Shown here: in pieces, positions 9,764-19,940 of the stretch | How the letters are laid out: each line of letters opens with the position of its first letter | Position numbering within the stretch: the stretch's first letter is position 1 | Assembly (NCBI RefSeq): GCF_963678635.1 | Contig: NC_087067.1 | Location: 41,816,696 to 41,880,695 of the forward strand | DNA length: 64,000 nucleotides | Origin: Symsagittifera roscoffensis | Taxonomy: Eukaryota > Xenacoelomorpha > Acoela > Convolutidae | Direction: 5' to 3' | Made by a program: the position numbers and the translations under genes | The notes under the pieces: model-generated | Seen by the model: only the letters and a program-made list of their open reading frames with translations | What the model was told of the DNA's origin: nothing | The model's database searches: none

Positions 9764-11402
9764 AAACAAAGGGCTAGGCAACGCATTGGCGGATCCTGAA
9801 GGGGATAATGAAAAGACGTCGAGGCAGAGAATCAAAGCCCGAATCTCGACTAGCACGAAGCTACCTGGGACCGACAGGGTGACACCGCCACTAGTGACGC
9901 CACTCGTGGATAACGGGGCAGCATTAGAAGAAGCCTTGAACAACATAGTGGGCAGTATAGGAGAACAAAAAGAACAGATGTCCATAAGTATGAGTGAACT
10001 AGAAAGAGCAGTTCACATTGAAAGAGAAAGTCTGCGGGAAGAAATAAACCGCAATAGACAAGAAGTTGGTAGGAGCAAAAAACGCTTGAAGGAAAGACCG
10101 GACGAGCACATAGCGAAGAACTTGTCGCGAATGACAAGAGAAGCGGAACAGAGAGAGTTACGCTTAGGAGACGACATGGAGAAATTAAGAATTCAGCAAG
10201 ATCAGTCTCTTGGGACTCTTGACACAAAGATAGATGCGATGATGGAGTGGCGAACTCAGGCTATCATGGATAGGTTGGACGGGCTACTAGGCAGCAAGAG
10301 TGGACCAAAAGAAGGGGAACCGAACTCGGGAGGTCCCAGCAGGGAGCCGAAGGTGAACTTCAATGACCATCAAAGGAGGAGGACATATGGATCCACTAGA
10401 GGTAGGGGCAATTCATCAGGCTATGCCACAAGGGATAATAGAACATGGGGCCCGAACAGTAGAGCAAGTTCAACGAGGAACAGACAGACCTCTAACGAAC
10501 GACCAACACAAGGCACACATGCGACTGGGAGAGGTGATTCCGGTAACAGGAGACATGCGAGCCCAGAGAGGAGTCATGTAGGCCAAGGGGGAATCACTCA
10601 CGGCGATTCGGATTGCAGGGATGCACCGAATACAGAGCCCTTAACAAGGTGTGATGACACTCAGTCGGGGCACTCGAGAGATGCTACGGCAATGGCAACA
10701 GCCTTTGAACCCCTAAACAGGTCTTTAGAGACATTCCTTACAAGGTTATCCAGAAACAATGAACGCAGTGAGAAGTCCAGAAGAGTCTTTAAGAAACCAA
10801 GATGCTACAAAGACGAATCTGATGGCTGTAATGATACCTGGATAGAGGTAATGAAACTGCATTTCGAGGAAGAGGACTTGTCGGAAAGAAAAGAATGCAG
10901 TAACTTGGAAGGGACAGCCCTGAACTGTGTCATGGCCAAGAAACAATATCAGCGTGACACAGCCGAGAAAATCTTCGAAATCTTGTTAAACCGTTTTGGA
11001 TCAGGGGTGCAGGGGCACCAAGCAATGATGCGCTTCGAGAAACGGAAGCAACGAGAAGATGAAACGATAGACAAGTTTCTAGATGACTTGGAAATACTGA
11101 GAAGACGCAGCCAACCGGATGAGTCGAACCGAAGGATGAACCTGGCAGTAGCCTCAAAATTCATCGATGGTGTGAAGAGTGATGAACTTCAAACAATGCT
11201 AGCAACCCATTACACACCACTATCAACCAATGCGCCAACACCAGAGGAGTTGAGGCTCAAGTCAAAAGAACCTCTTTTGTTGAAACCTCCTTCGAGATCT
11301 GGATACTATAAGAACAATTATGGCAATTTTAACAACGGACCAGCAAACCAAGAGAACAACTGGTACAAACCGAGGGATGATATGGACAAGAGACGCTCTT
11401 GA
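9618..11402 (+). pseudogene. gag coiled coil and capsid-like region
   Basis: Open frame of 594 codons. It encodes a long charged coiled coil (about 9,920-10,280), an Arg/Ser/Gly-rich low-complexity linker, and a capsid-like helical region (about 10,780-11,280) with the retrotransposon-gag signature 'RFEKRKQREDETIDKFLDDL'. An Asn/Tyr-rich tail follows. It ends at a TGA (11,400-11,402) that occupies the place of the first cysteine of a CCHC zinc knuckle, so the frame was originally longer. Role by family: particle shell and RNA packaging. Confidence 0.8.
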
Positions 11403-12332
11403 GCCAATTGCAGTTCAACGGACCATCATGTGTCACTATGCCCAACTTACAAACAAGGCATGAAAGCAAGAGGCTTTAGCCTCGAGGACTAAGATGCGTC
11501 AGAAGTTGACCATGAGGATTTAATGAGAGGAGTAATTGCGAAATTTGGCCCGAGGTGTTTCTTTTGCAATTTGGAAGGTCATTTTAAATCTGATTGTCCG
11601 CAACTCTGGGATGCAGTGGCAGACATCAAGCATCCAAGGCATGAGGAAGCTTTATCAGGAGTGAAAGCCAGCAAGGCTCGCCTGTTGAGTGAAGCGGAGG
11701 CGCGCAGAAAAGACAAACCGCAAGCGCTGGCGACGAAGAAAATGCAAGCAGTAACTGAAGAGACACGTGAACCGGAACCAGTGACTGCGGCCGATGACTT
11801 CAAGATTGATTATAGGGCAGCCGCGAGGGATGCTCTGAACAGAGTGCAGCAGGAACTGGTGACGAAAGAGATCGAACAAAAAGTGAAACTCGAACTGAAG
11901 ATTGAGAAACTACAGGAGCAACTGAATACCTTCGAAGCAACGGAGGTCGAGGAGACTAAAGCACCAAGCAGTTTGAGCATGAAACTTAATGTGATCTCCG
12001 GTCAGAGGTTCAGCATGGTGCCACAAGGAAGCAAGATACAGTCGATAATCTCAGTGGCTGGACACCAGGTAATCAGAAATCTGAGTGAACCATCCGAGTT
12101 CTTTTTGATGCATTTGGACACATATGCAGATTATCTGAGGCAGGTGGAGCCACGCACTGAGTCGAGAGCTGTGCGAGCATTACTAACAACGGGTGGCCCT
12201 CGCATAAAGAAACTTCATGGACGCTACCTGGAAGTCTATGGGCCGTATCACGTGATGCTGAACGTGGATGGATTCAGTATCTACACTAGGACTTATGTAA
12301 CAATAGACAGTGACCAAATAGGGCAGATCTAA
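11403..12332 (+). pseudogene. gag nucleocapsid: two CCHC knuckles and coiled-coil tail
   Basis: The same frame continues after the TGA. The first knuckle reads ANCSSTDHHVSLC with its leading Cys replaced by the stop. A TAA follows near 11,490. From 11,523 the frame is open to 12,332 and starts with a complete second knuckle, CFFCNLEGHFKSDC (C-x2-C-x4-H-x4-C). A basic/acidic coiled coil (about 11,640-11,960) and a roughly 110-residue unrecognised domain follow. Zinc knuckles bind the element's RNA. Confidence 0.8.
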
Positions 12333-12333
12333 T

Positions 12334-12874
12334 TTGGGTGAGGAGGAACTCAAAGTCAGCAGGATAGGCCATGACGCCATGATGGAACAAGATGGAGTAC
12401 ATATTGGGTACGAAGCAGATGTGACCGCACATCTGCGCGACACCAACGGAAAGAAAATCGGAGTCACAGGGCTTCTGGACACAGGAGCGGTAGTGAGTGT
12501 GATGCCGATAAAAACTTGGGAAAGAATGGTCTTCACGAGGGAAGATCTAATTCCAACGAATCTCCGACTGGCAGCCGCCAATCGAGGAGCGATTTACGTA
12601 CGTAGCCGGAAGAACACCAATAACGGTTCTCCACATGGGAGGACGGGATCTTTGGATGAGCTTCCTGGTGGTAGAGAATTTGGACGACGCCGACCAATTC
12701 ATCTTGAGAAGAGATTTCGTAAGGAATTTTGACGTGATGATTGACTTGAACAACGGTCTGATACGGATTAGAAACCCGGACCGGAAGTACGTTAAGAAAC
12801 CAATTAACAGGATAAAAACAGACGAAAACAAGGTACCAATTTTTTTAGATAGAAAGGTGAAACTACAGCCATGA
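12334..12874 (+). pseudogene. retropepsin-like aspartic protease
   Basis: The frame at 12,334 carries the active-site motif LLDTGAVVSVMP (D-T-G). Around 12,600-12,635 the coding frame shifts, and the C-terminal half continues in another frame to 12,874 (MGGRDLWMSFLVV, then FDVMIDLNNGLIRI). The protease would cleave the gag-pol polyprotein. The frameshift separates the catalytic loop from the flap and C-terminal strand. A TAA at 12,330 also cuts it from gag. Confidence 0.8.
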
Positions 12875-12880
12875 CAGGCT

Positions 12881-13330
12881 GTGGTGGCGATTTTTAGAAT
12901 GAGAAATTTAAATTCGTTAAGCGATAGTAAACAGGTTTGCTTAGTACCGAATCCAAATAGTCAGAGTTCGGTGATTTTAGGCCGGAGCTTCTCGGTAACG
13001 CAAAACGGACTGTGTGTCAATGTGTTATTGAACGCAACAGCCACTTTTCAAAGACTGATGGCTCAGGCTTTGAACAGAGTGACAAAGAAGTACGGGAACC
13101 TTGTGATGTGTTACGTGGACGACGTGGTCATAGCGACACCGACCCTGGAAGACCATATTGATCGGCTCGATGAGGTCTTTGGATGCATGAAAAGAGCAGG
13201 CTTGAAGTGCAAACCTTCGAAATGTGAAATCCTTAGGGATTCAATCAAGTGCCTGGGAAGAATGGTGGACAAGCATGGTGTGAGGCCGGACCCGGAAACA
13301 GTAGAAGCAGTGTTGACATGGAAGGCTGCC
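12881..13330 (+). pseudogene. reverse transcriptase, N-half deleted
   Basis: The first 50 codons look like the linker that follows the protease. At about 13,030-13,035 the sequence jumps directly to the RT signature NATATFQRLMAQAL, which normally follows 150 or more residues of fingers and palm. The catalytic box YVDD is at 13,112-13,123, followed by thumb-side motifs (KPSKCEIL, then LGRMVDKHG). An internal deletion therefore removed the RT N-terminal half, including the first catalytic Asp. A frameshift lies near 13,330. Confidence 0.88.
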
Positions 13331-14079
13331 AGACGGACACACAGCTCCTGAGCTTCCTAGGGTTTGCCAACTACTACCGGGAGCTCATAAAAGGGTATGC
13401 GGACAAGGTGTATCCGATGCAGAAGCTGATGCGTAACAAAGGGAAAAAGTTCGAATGGAACGATGAAGCACAAGTTGCCCTCGAGAACATAAAGCGGGAA
13501 CTGTGCAAAGCGCCAGTGCTAGGCATGCCTACAGAAAAGGGCATGTATGTTCTTGACACAGGCGCATCGGTAGTAGCCATCTCAGGAATATAGCATCAGG
13601 AGCAAGAATGGAATGGAAGAACGGTTCTCCGTCCCATTGCATACAGCAGCAAGGTCTTGAGTGACACTGAGATGAAATATGGTGCACCAAAAGCAGAAAT
13701 GTTTGCAGTAGTCCCATTTGTGGAAAAATATCGCGCATACTTAGGGAACGCTCCCTTTAAGTTACGTGTAGACAACAGAGCGTTATCCTGGTTGAAGACC
13801 TACTCGATGGATCAGAGTTATATTGGTAGATGGATAGTAAGATTGGATGGCTACCACATGATAATCGAGCACAGGATGCGTGATAAACACCAGAATGCTG
13901 ACAGCCTCAGTAAGAAAACTGAGTTCTATGAAAGATTGGAACAGAAGCAAGCCAATCAAGCAGAAATAAAGGAGGGATTCTCGTTTCTGGACGACAAAGA
14001 ATCTTCTGAAGCGCTTCCCTTAACGAGATGGTTGGATAAGTCTGGACATCCAATCCAGGGCATCCTGAGTTACCTGTAG
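13331..14079 (+). pseudogene. RT connection and RNase H
   Basis: The next frame continues with the RT connection (FLGFANYYRELIKGYADK) and RNase H (LRVDNRALSWL; HRMRDKHQNADSLS near the end, as in Ty3/gypsy RNase H). The first catalytic motif, usually T-D-A-S in this family, reads T-G-A-S at about 13,555, so the catalytic Asp is lost. A TAG stop at 13,591-13,593 interrupts the domain. RNase H would remove RNA from the RNA/DNA hybrid. Confidence 0.82.
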
Positions 14080-15465
14080 AGAAAGCAGCCGAGATAAAGA
14101 TCCTATCCAAGGAGGACCCCGTCCCATTGGATCTGTTGCTGCGCTCAAACCTGGTCCAGCAGGAACTCTCTCGCATGAACATAAACAGCCTCTCATTACT
14201 GGACAAAACGGTGCAGGTCACACCGCAAGTGATGCGGATGCTGGGTGGATTGTTAGAAAAAGAAGTGACCAGAGATGACCCCGAGTGGACAGCAGCAGTG
14301 GCATCACTAACAGTTAGGGAGAAGGTGAAGATCATGCCGTCCAGACGACAACACGAAGAGAACGAGAGGGATTGTAGGACAAAAGTTCAGCAACTAGTAT
14401 CCTCAATACCACATGAGGTTTTAACCAGTACTTCGTACGGACAGAAAGAACAGGGGAGCAATACGCGAAGGAAAACTGTTACCTTTGTGGACCAGGATAA
14501 AGAAGGGGTAAAGGTAGAAGAACCTGGTGCAAGATTGTTTGTCCGGGGAGACGAACAACGAGAAGAGCCAGCGAGCACAAGAACAACACTCGGGACAAGG
14601 GAGTTTTTCCGGAGAGTCTGAGATAGATGAAGAGGTTCCTGATGAAAAACAGGACCTGGGGAACAAAGTTTTGTCCAAGGAGTTCAGATGGATGCGAAGA
14701 AGGCACGGACATGATCTGGAGGAGGGTGCAGACTCCATCACGACCTCTTCAACAGATAACAACTCCAGAAACTCAGGAATTGACACCTGCTCAGACAGGA
14801 ACTCGAGCTCGGGATCATAAAATTCAGAACTAGCGATCCACACACTACTAGTGGAAACTCGTGCAAGGGATCTGGATAGAGAGATGTACCAGGACCCTGA
14901 TAGTGATCGCTACCTCATACCAAGTGAGAAAGTCTTTGACAACGCAGCGGATGATTTGGAAACAATAGCGGTATCGAAACGTTTGATAAGTCTGTTGCCA
15001 CAAAAAGAGGTAGTCAGGACTGATCTTCAGCCGTTCAAGCAAGAAACACAGCCGTTGGCGAAGATTTGGTGCGTTAAGATGGAAGAAGACACACACCAAC
15101 CCAATGAGCTGAATAGTCAGATGAGGGTCATGAAGACGTACTTGAAGGCGAGATACAGACTCTCGGATCTTCTAAGGGCGCAGAGAAATGATCGCATGAC
15201 AAGCAACCTGAAAAGGTGGATCGAGAACGGTTCTCCGGATAAAGGAGACCTCGAGGAAGACAGTTACCGTATCCTGAGACAGTACTTTATGCAGAAAGAG
15301 GGAAGGTTATACTTGAACAAGGACGGGATTGTGGCTTGCAAGAGAAGAGATGAAGACAAACTCCTATACAAGTATAACGCGATAGTGTTGCCGCAACTCT
15401 ATCAGACAGAACTATTATTCAGGTCGCATAATCAGATGGGCCATCTGATCATGCGACCTGAATGA
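14080..15465 (+). pseudogene. long acidic spacer between RNase H and integrase
   Basis: About 450 codons in two frames (14,127-14,621, then 14,527-14,820, then 14,851-15,465). The region is rich in Glu, Ser, Asn and Arg with no recognised fold in its first two thirds. The last third (about 14,900-15,420) precedes the integrase zinc-binding region and ends with its two histidines (FRSHNQMGH, H-x4-H). Most gypsy elements have a far shorter spacer. A TAA at 14,818 and the palindrome at 15,417 break it. Confidence 0.65.
15417..15463 (+). other. 47-bp near-perfect palindrome (snap-back insertion)
   Basis: Arms of 23 bases around a single central G, with one mismatch. The left arm is normal integrase coding sequence (zinc-binding histidines). 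The right arm is its reverse complement and replaces the expected coding sequence, adding a stop (TGA at 15,463-15,465) and a frameshift. The centre GATGGGCCATC is itself almost palindromic, which would seed fold-back copying. Confidence 0.85.
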
Positions 15466-16490
15466 CAAAGTATATCAGAGGATCCTGAAGCGCTTTGAGT
15501 GGCCAGGAATGAAAAAGGCATGCGAGAAGTGGGTAACAGCATGTCTGTCATGCCAGCATGTCAAGGATCCAAGGTAATTGCGATTTCCTTTGCAATCGAT
15601 CGAGTCGTCTGAACTCAACGAGGTGGTGCAGATAGATAACCAAAAGATATTCATGACAGACAGTGGTTACAATCAGGTATTGGTCATGATAGATCTTTTC
15701 ACGAAGTATGCAGAGGCCGTGCCCTGCATAACTGCATCGGCGGAAGAGACATGCGACCACCTGATCAATATGTGGATAGCGAGACATGGTTGTCCGATGA
15801 CGTTTCAATCGGATAATGGAACAGCTTTTGTGGGAGAGCTTATGAAAGAGCTTACGAGACGCTCACAGGTTGCTCAGGCTCACTCTACGACATACCATCC
15901 ACAGACGAATGGCTTAGTGGAAAGACAGAATAGGACGTTAGTGTCGATGCTGAGAGTATATTGTTCCAGGTACATGACCGATTGGGACAGATACCTTCCA
16001 CAGGTGATGGGAGCCTATAACAGCACGCAACACTCCACCACTGGAGTTAGTCCACACATGATGCTAACTGGACGCGAGAAGTCTTTACCCTTAACCTTTT
16101 TCTACACAGAGTATGAGGGAAAGAAAACGTCTCCACAGGTCTACGTGAGGGATGTGATCAGACGTCAACAGGAGTTGAACGATTTGTGTAGACGAAATAC
16201 TGAGCAAGCACAGGCAAGGCAGAGGAAAAAATTCGACAAGAAAGCAGCTGGTGCGAAAGCTTACTCGATGGCAGACTACGTATGGGTATTTCAGAACGTT
16301 ATACCACCAAAAGGAACAAAAAAAACTCCTAAAAAAATGGAGGGGACCCTTTATGATTACGGAAGTACACCAGGAGGGACGCTTTTATAGACTGAGTATT
16401 GGCCGAGCCGCCCACTACGAGAACATTAAGCCACACAATCGACAGAAGACTGGTGTATACTTGCAGACATGGAAGAAGGGGATTATCTAA
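15466..16490 (+). pseudogene. integrase core and GPY/F module
   Basis: The zinc-binding cysteines CLSC (about 15,542-15,553) follow the histidines left of the palindrome. The catalytic core is open from 15,578, with Asp at 15,635, Asp in QSDNGTAF at 15,812 and Glu in GLVERQNRT at 15,920, exactly D-x35-E between the last two. After a frameshift in an A-rich run near 16,320, the C-terminal GPY/F module follows in another frame (KKWRGPFMITEV). Integrase would insert the cDNA. The core is intact here but isolated by stops. Confidence 0.88.
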
Positions 16491-16717
16491 TGATGGATCC
16501 TGCTTGTGAGGTCAGCGAGAAGGGCACGAGGGAGAAGAACGATGGAAACGAAGTCGTGGACGAAGGAACGAATACACCGCTGGACCTGGATCCAAACGAG
16601 GTGATCGAAGCGGACGATGAAACCTTACCCTACGCAGAGGAGGATTGGCAGGATCCCGAACAGATGGCGGTTCCCAAGAATGTGGAACCAGATCTTCCGC
16701 TTAGAAGATCTGGTTGA
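16469..16717 (+). pseudogene. acidic C-terminal tail of pol
   Basis: Open frame of about 80 codons directly after the integrase module, highly acidic (Glu/Asp-rich). It ends just where the hairpin-rich region begins; the loop of the first hairpin lies inside the last codons. No domain is recognised. Confidence 0.5.
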
Positions 16718-16921
16718 CGTTACTTTTGGTGATACTGCGTGTCTCGAAGTAGATCGTGAAAGCATAAAATACATGAAGACCGAACGAGATGATCCTTCCT
16801 GGGCTGCCCAGGAAGGGCGACTACGCATTCCGGCTTCCAATCTCGATTTGATACCCGGTATGCGATCGACGGAGACGTCGATGGATATTTTTGTCCGGGG
16901 AGTGGGGGTAGGACTTACCCA
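16686..16921 (+). other. cluster of strong hairpins between pol and the macro domain
   Basis: Perfect 12-bp stem AACCAGATCTTC/GAAGATCTGGTT with a six-base loop (16,686-16,715). Perfect 23-bp palindrome CCTTCCTGGGC-T-GCCCAGGAAGG (16,794-16,816). ATCGACG/CGTCGAT near 16,867-16,884, and GGGTA/TACCC near 16,908-16,921. Four stems in 240 bases suggest a structured RNA or DNA element. The first may instead be another fold-back scar, because pol coding stops there. Confidence 0.65.
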
Positions 16922-16949
16922 CACTGAAAACTTGATAATAAAAAATTGA

Positions 16950-17495
16950 GAATAGCAAGAGAAACAGGAGACTTAGAAGCAGAAACAGGCGAAGAACCTA
17001 AGAAACCAGACATAGGTAGCGTAGTTGAGTCACATTTTAACTTACCAAATGAATATTCAAATAGCATAATACTAACAGATAGCGATTTATACTCACAAAT
17101 AGAGCATGTGAGATAGCAATCACAGCAGACATGAGTTTTATGACAGCGTTAGCGGCAGATTTTAAGAGAGAATACAGAAACGTGGAATTCCTCGGAAGCA
17201 AAGACCAGGAGTAGGGGGCGTAGCAGCCTTACCTCCGGCGGCGTCACAGATACCGGGAAAATACCTATGCTTCTTGGTGACGAGGGCGACGGAGAAGGAG
17301 CACGTGGACCCAGAGAACCTAGTCTTGTCCTTGACGAGGTTGAGAGACTTCCTCGAGGAAATGGACGTGAAGGAGCTCTCGCTTCCAGTGTACGATCCAA
17401 ACAGAGGACGACTGCATCCTCGGGAACTGTACGCGCTTGTACACGTGATATTCTCTGATACTAATACACAAATATATTTACATAAGAAACATTAA
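16950..17495 (+). pseudogene. macro domain (OARD1/TARG1-like) fragment
   Basis: Three successive frames together read as a macro domain. First comes a strand region near 17,060-17,110 (DSDLYSQIEH). Next, at 17,116-17,206, ITADMSFMTALAADFKREY corresponds to the 'HCVS.D..MG.GIA..FK..F' segment of OARD1-type macro domains. From 17,208 to 17,480, VAALPP, then KYLCFLVTRATEKEHVDPEN, KELSLPVYDPNRGRL and LVHVIFSDT match the later strands and helices in order. The family binds ADP-ribose and often removes ADP-ribose from proteins. Two frameshifts inactivate it. The usual glycine-rich loop (IGCGLD type) appears here as YDPNRGRL, so binding may differ. It lies immediately downstream of integrase. Confidence 0.7.
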
Positions 17496-17929
17496 TTAAG
17501 TATAGGCTGAGTGACGTGCGAGAGGGTGTTAGGCTAAAGACTATGTAATGTATGATATGTGTGATGTGTGTTATGTAGTGACCATGAACAACTGAATGAC
17601 GATCTTGGGAAGAGATCCAAAGTTTGGAGTGTCCAATCTTAGGTCGAATTCCAAAATTTTAGAGACCGATTGAATTTTAATAAAATTGAGGAAAAATTTT
17701 TTTTTATCTGACTGTTTTTAAGTAAATTTTAACGAGAAGTTAAGGTGAAACTGACAGGTGAAACTGACATATTCGTGACCTCTTTTCTAAGTCCTGATTG
17801 ATCATTAAATTGCTCACTTGAGTCAAAACCTTGGAATCAAATCAAATCGAATCTGAAGAACAGAATTGATGATCAGAATTGAAAAACTTGGATGAATTGA
17901 TGGACCTGGCATAGGTATATGTAGGACCG
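17496..17929 (+). other. non-coding gap within the element
   Basis: AT-rich, no open frame. It contains a 13-bp direct duplication (AGGTGAAACTGAC at 17,743 and 17,756). It separates the pol-macro block from the next coding block and could hold a splice acceptor or internal start for the downstream protein; no clear signal is visible. Confidence 0.5.
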
Positions 17930-18976
17930 ATGATAGATGCGATCTATCGTCGGCTAATGGATCGAGACTTCGCTCTGGAGGACACAGAGGTAGTCATGTT
18001 GCTGACCGCCCTGATAAACATCTTGGGGCATGACAACCGTGGGGACCGCCCCACGGAAGTCCTATTGATGGCAGCATATGGAGAGAGGGGAGTACTAGAC
18101 CGCCCGAACATGAGAGTGATGAGGTGGAGAAACGGGGCTCTCTCAGGGAGTGACTTGGCGAATGAGCCTGGATTGGGAAGTTCTAGGACTTACCAGCCAG
18201 GTGAAATGCCTATGCCCTCTAAGCCCAAACCTGGGCTGACGAGAATGCATCAGGAGATGAACAGCGAGGCTGCCTCGTCTAATTCACCACTGAGAGCAGC
18301 TGTGCCACCAAAGAGGGCGAAAGTAGAAGAGAAGTTTCAAACGAACCAAACCATGCAAGATCTGGGTGGGATAAAGGACGAACTGGAAAGAACGAAAAGG
18401 GAGCTGGACGAGATGACTAAGACCATGCTCAGAACGGAGGAAGACAAGGACATGTGGAAAAGATTGTTCGAGGACTGCAGCAAAAAGCAGAGCGAAGAGA
18501 TTGAGCTCTTGAGGCGGGATTACAAAGAGCGGATGGCGTTGACAACGGCCGTGGAGAAGGTGATACCTGCAAGGAGTATTCCTCGTGGGCAGTCCCCGAT
18601 GGAGCTCTTGACGCCTCGAGAAAGGAGCCAGACAACGGAGACACAACTCCCGACAGCAACAGGTCGAAAAATAATCCCGGACCCTAGTGACACCTTGGGT
18701 GACCCAGTCGTGGAACAAACGGTGAGGAAGCTGATAGAGACAGCTGGACGACTAGTCGCCAACAAGAATGCGCCAGGTTCCGGGGTGACTGCACCCTATG
18801 GAACGATCGACGACACGGGCAGAGTACGACTCTCCCAGACCGTGATCAGACAGGGAATTAGCGACACGACGCCACTAATGGGGAGCTCTAAGGCCCCAGA
18901 GAGAAGAATACAGAAGATGCCAGCGAAGAAAGTGTCACGTGTAGTAGACGTACAAAAGAATAACCAGTTGAGATAA
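17930..18976 (+). pseudogene. unknown protein with coiled coil, first part of post-pol coding block
   Basis: Open frame of 348 codons starting ATG ATA GAT. The N-terminal 50 residues look helical and globular. A Pro/Ser-rich linker follows, then a strong coiled coil (about 18,365-18,560, heptads of Leu/Met with Glu/Lys/Arg), then a Thr/Pro-rich tail. I recognise no family. The stop TAA (18,974-18,976) is in frame with the start of the SGNH-like domain that follows, so the original protein probably ran on. Confidence 0.6.
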
Positions 18977-19940
18977 AACTTCACGGGAGTCCCGGAGACA
19001 GATCCTAGAGCTTGCTTCAATCGAGCGACTTGGAACCCGGCAGTAAACCTGCAACAACCGCCACTGGGGACATCACATCTGATACTGGGAGGCAGCTTAG
19101 TCAGAGTACTCTCGAATTTGAGGACCTCAGGTCACCACGGTGATGGCCTTCGGAGGCGCGACGATAGCCCAGTTATATCGGATGGTGGAACTAATGAATC
19201 CAGGGAGGATCCCCAATGTGATGATCCTGGTTGGAACGAATAACATCTCTAGAGGTTCGGATGAGCAGGAAGCACTATGGGAATCAATGATGGTGCGCTT
19301 GTTTACTACTCTCTGGCAGAAATTCGACTGCGCGGTACTGACCGTTTGCACTGTGCCAATGAATACAAGGAGCTTGACAGCAGCAGGGAGAAGGCATAAC
19401 GAAGGAGTGGTCAGGTGGAATAATATCTTGAGGAATCTCGCAAGTCGGAATGCCGGAAAAATGATCCTCATGGACATCGAACATGAGTTGAGAGCTATGG
19501 ATCAGGCCAGACTGACCACGGACGGCATCCACTTCGATAGTATAGAAGGACAGGCTTGGTTGAATCGAGTCTTCCAAGTGCGGTTGGATGAGTTGGAAGT
19601 AGAACTCTTTGACACAGGACTGCTAAAGGAGGAAGGAACATCGAATGACACGGTGATAACCACCTTTGTGCCTCCTAGCCTGGAAACACGCTTGGGGACG
19701 GTCCCGGTCGTCACGAACTACAGACAGCAGAGCTCCAGCGAACCAGGTCAAAGGACAGGCGTTCAAGATCGACTAGGAGAAGCGCCGGTGAGGAGGACCA
19801 TTCATCCGAGGAGAAGACTAGGGCCTGTCAACCCGATGGAAGAGACAACTAACACGTCTGGCAATAGGGGTACAAAGACAGACAGACATGAACCCAGTCA
19901 CGATCGTGTTTGCTGGCATCAAAGACCACTTGAACAGTAG
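18977..19940 (+). pseudogene. SGNH/GDSL-hydrolase-like domain
   Basis: Right after the preceding stop, in the same frame, block I reads LILGGSLVRVL (19,079-19,111), with the nucleophile Ser kept and the family's Asp changed to Gly. A single frameshift near 19,121-19,134 moves to the next frame: VMAFGGATIAQL, then block III VMILVGTNNIS (about 19,218-19,250, with the oxyanion Asn), then block V TTDGIHFD (Asp 19,521, His 19,530). The order and spacing fit SGNH esterases, which cleave acyl or acetyl esters. Esterase domains are known in CR1-type LINEs; in a gypsy element this is unusual as far as I know. A roughly 100-codon Arg/Thr/Pro-rich tail ends at 19,940, overlapping the next frame. Confidence 0.7.

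Noticed and set aside
9208-9985. Several long minus-strand frames opposite gag
   Set aside because: They are mirror frames of GC-richer coding DNA and have no domain of their own.
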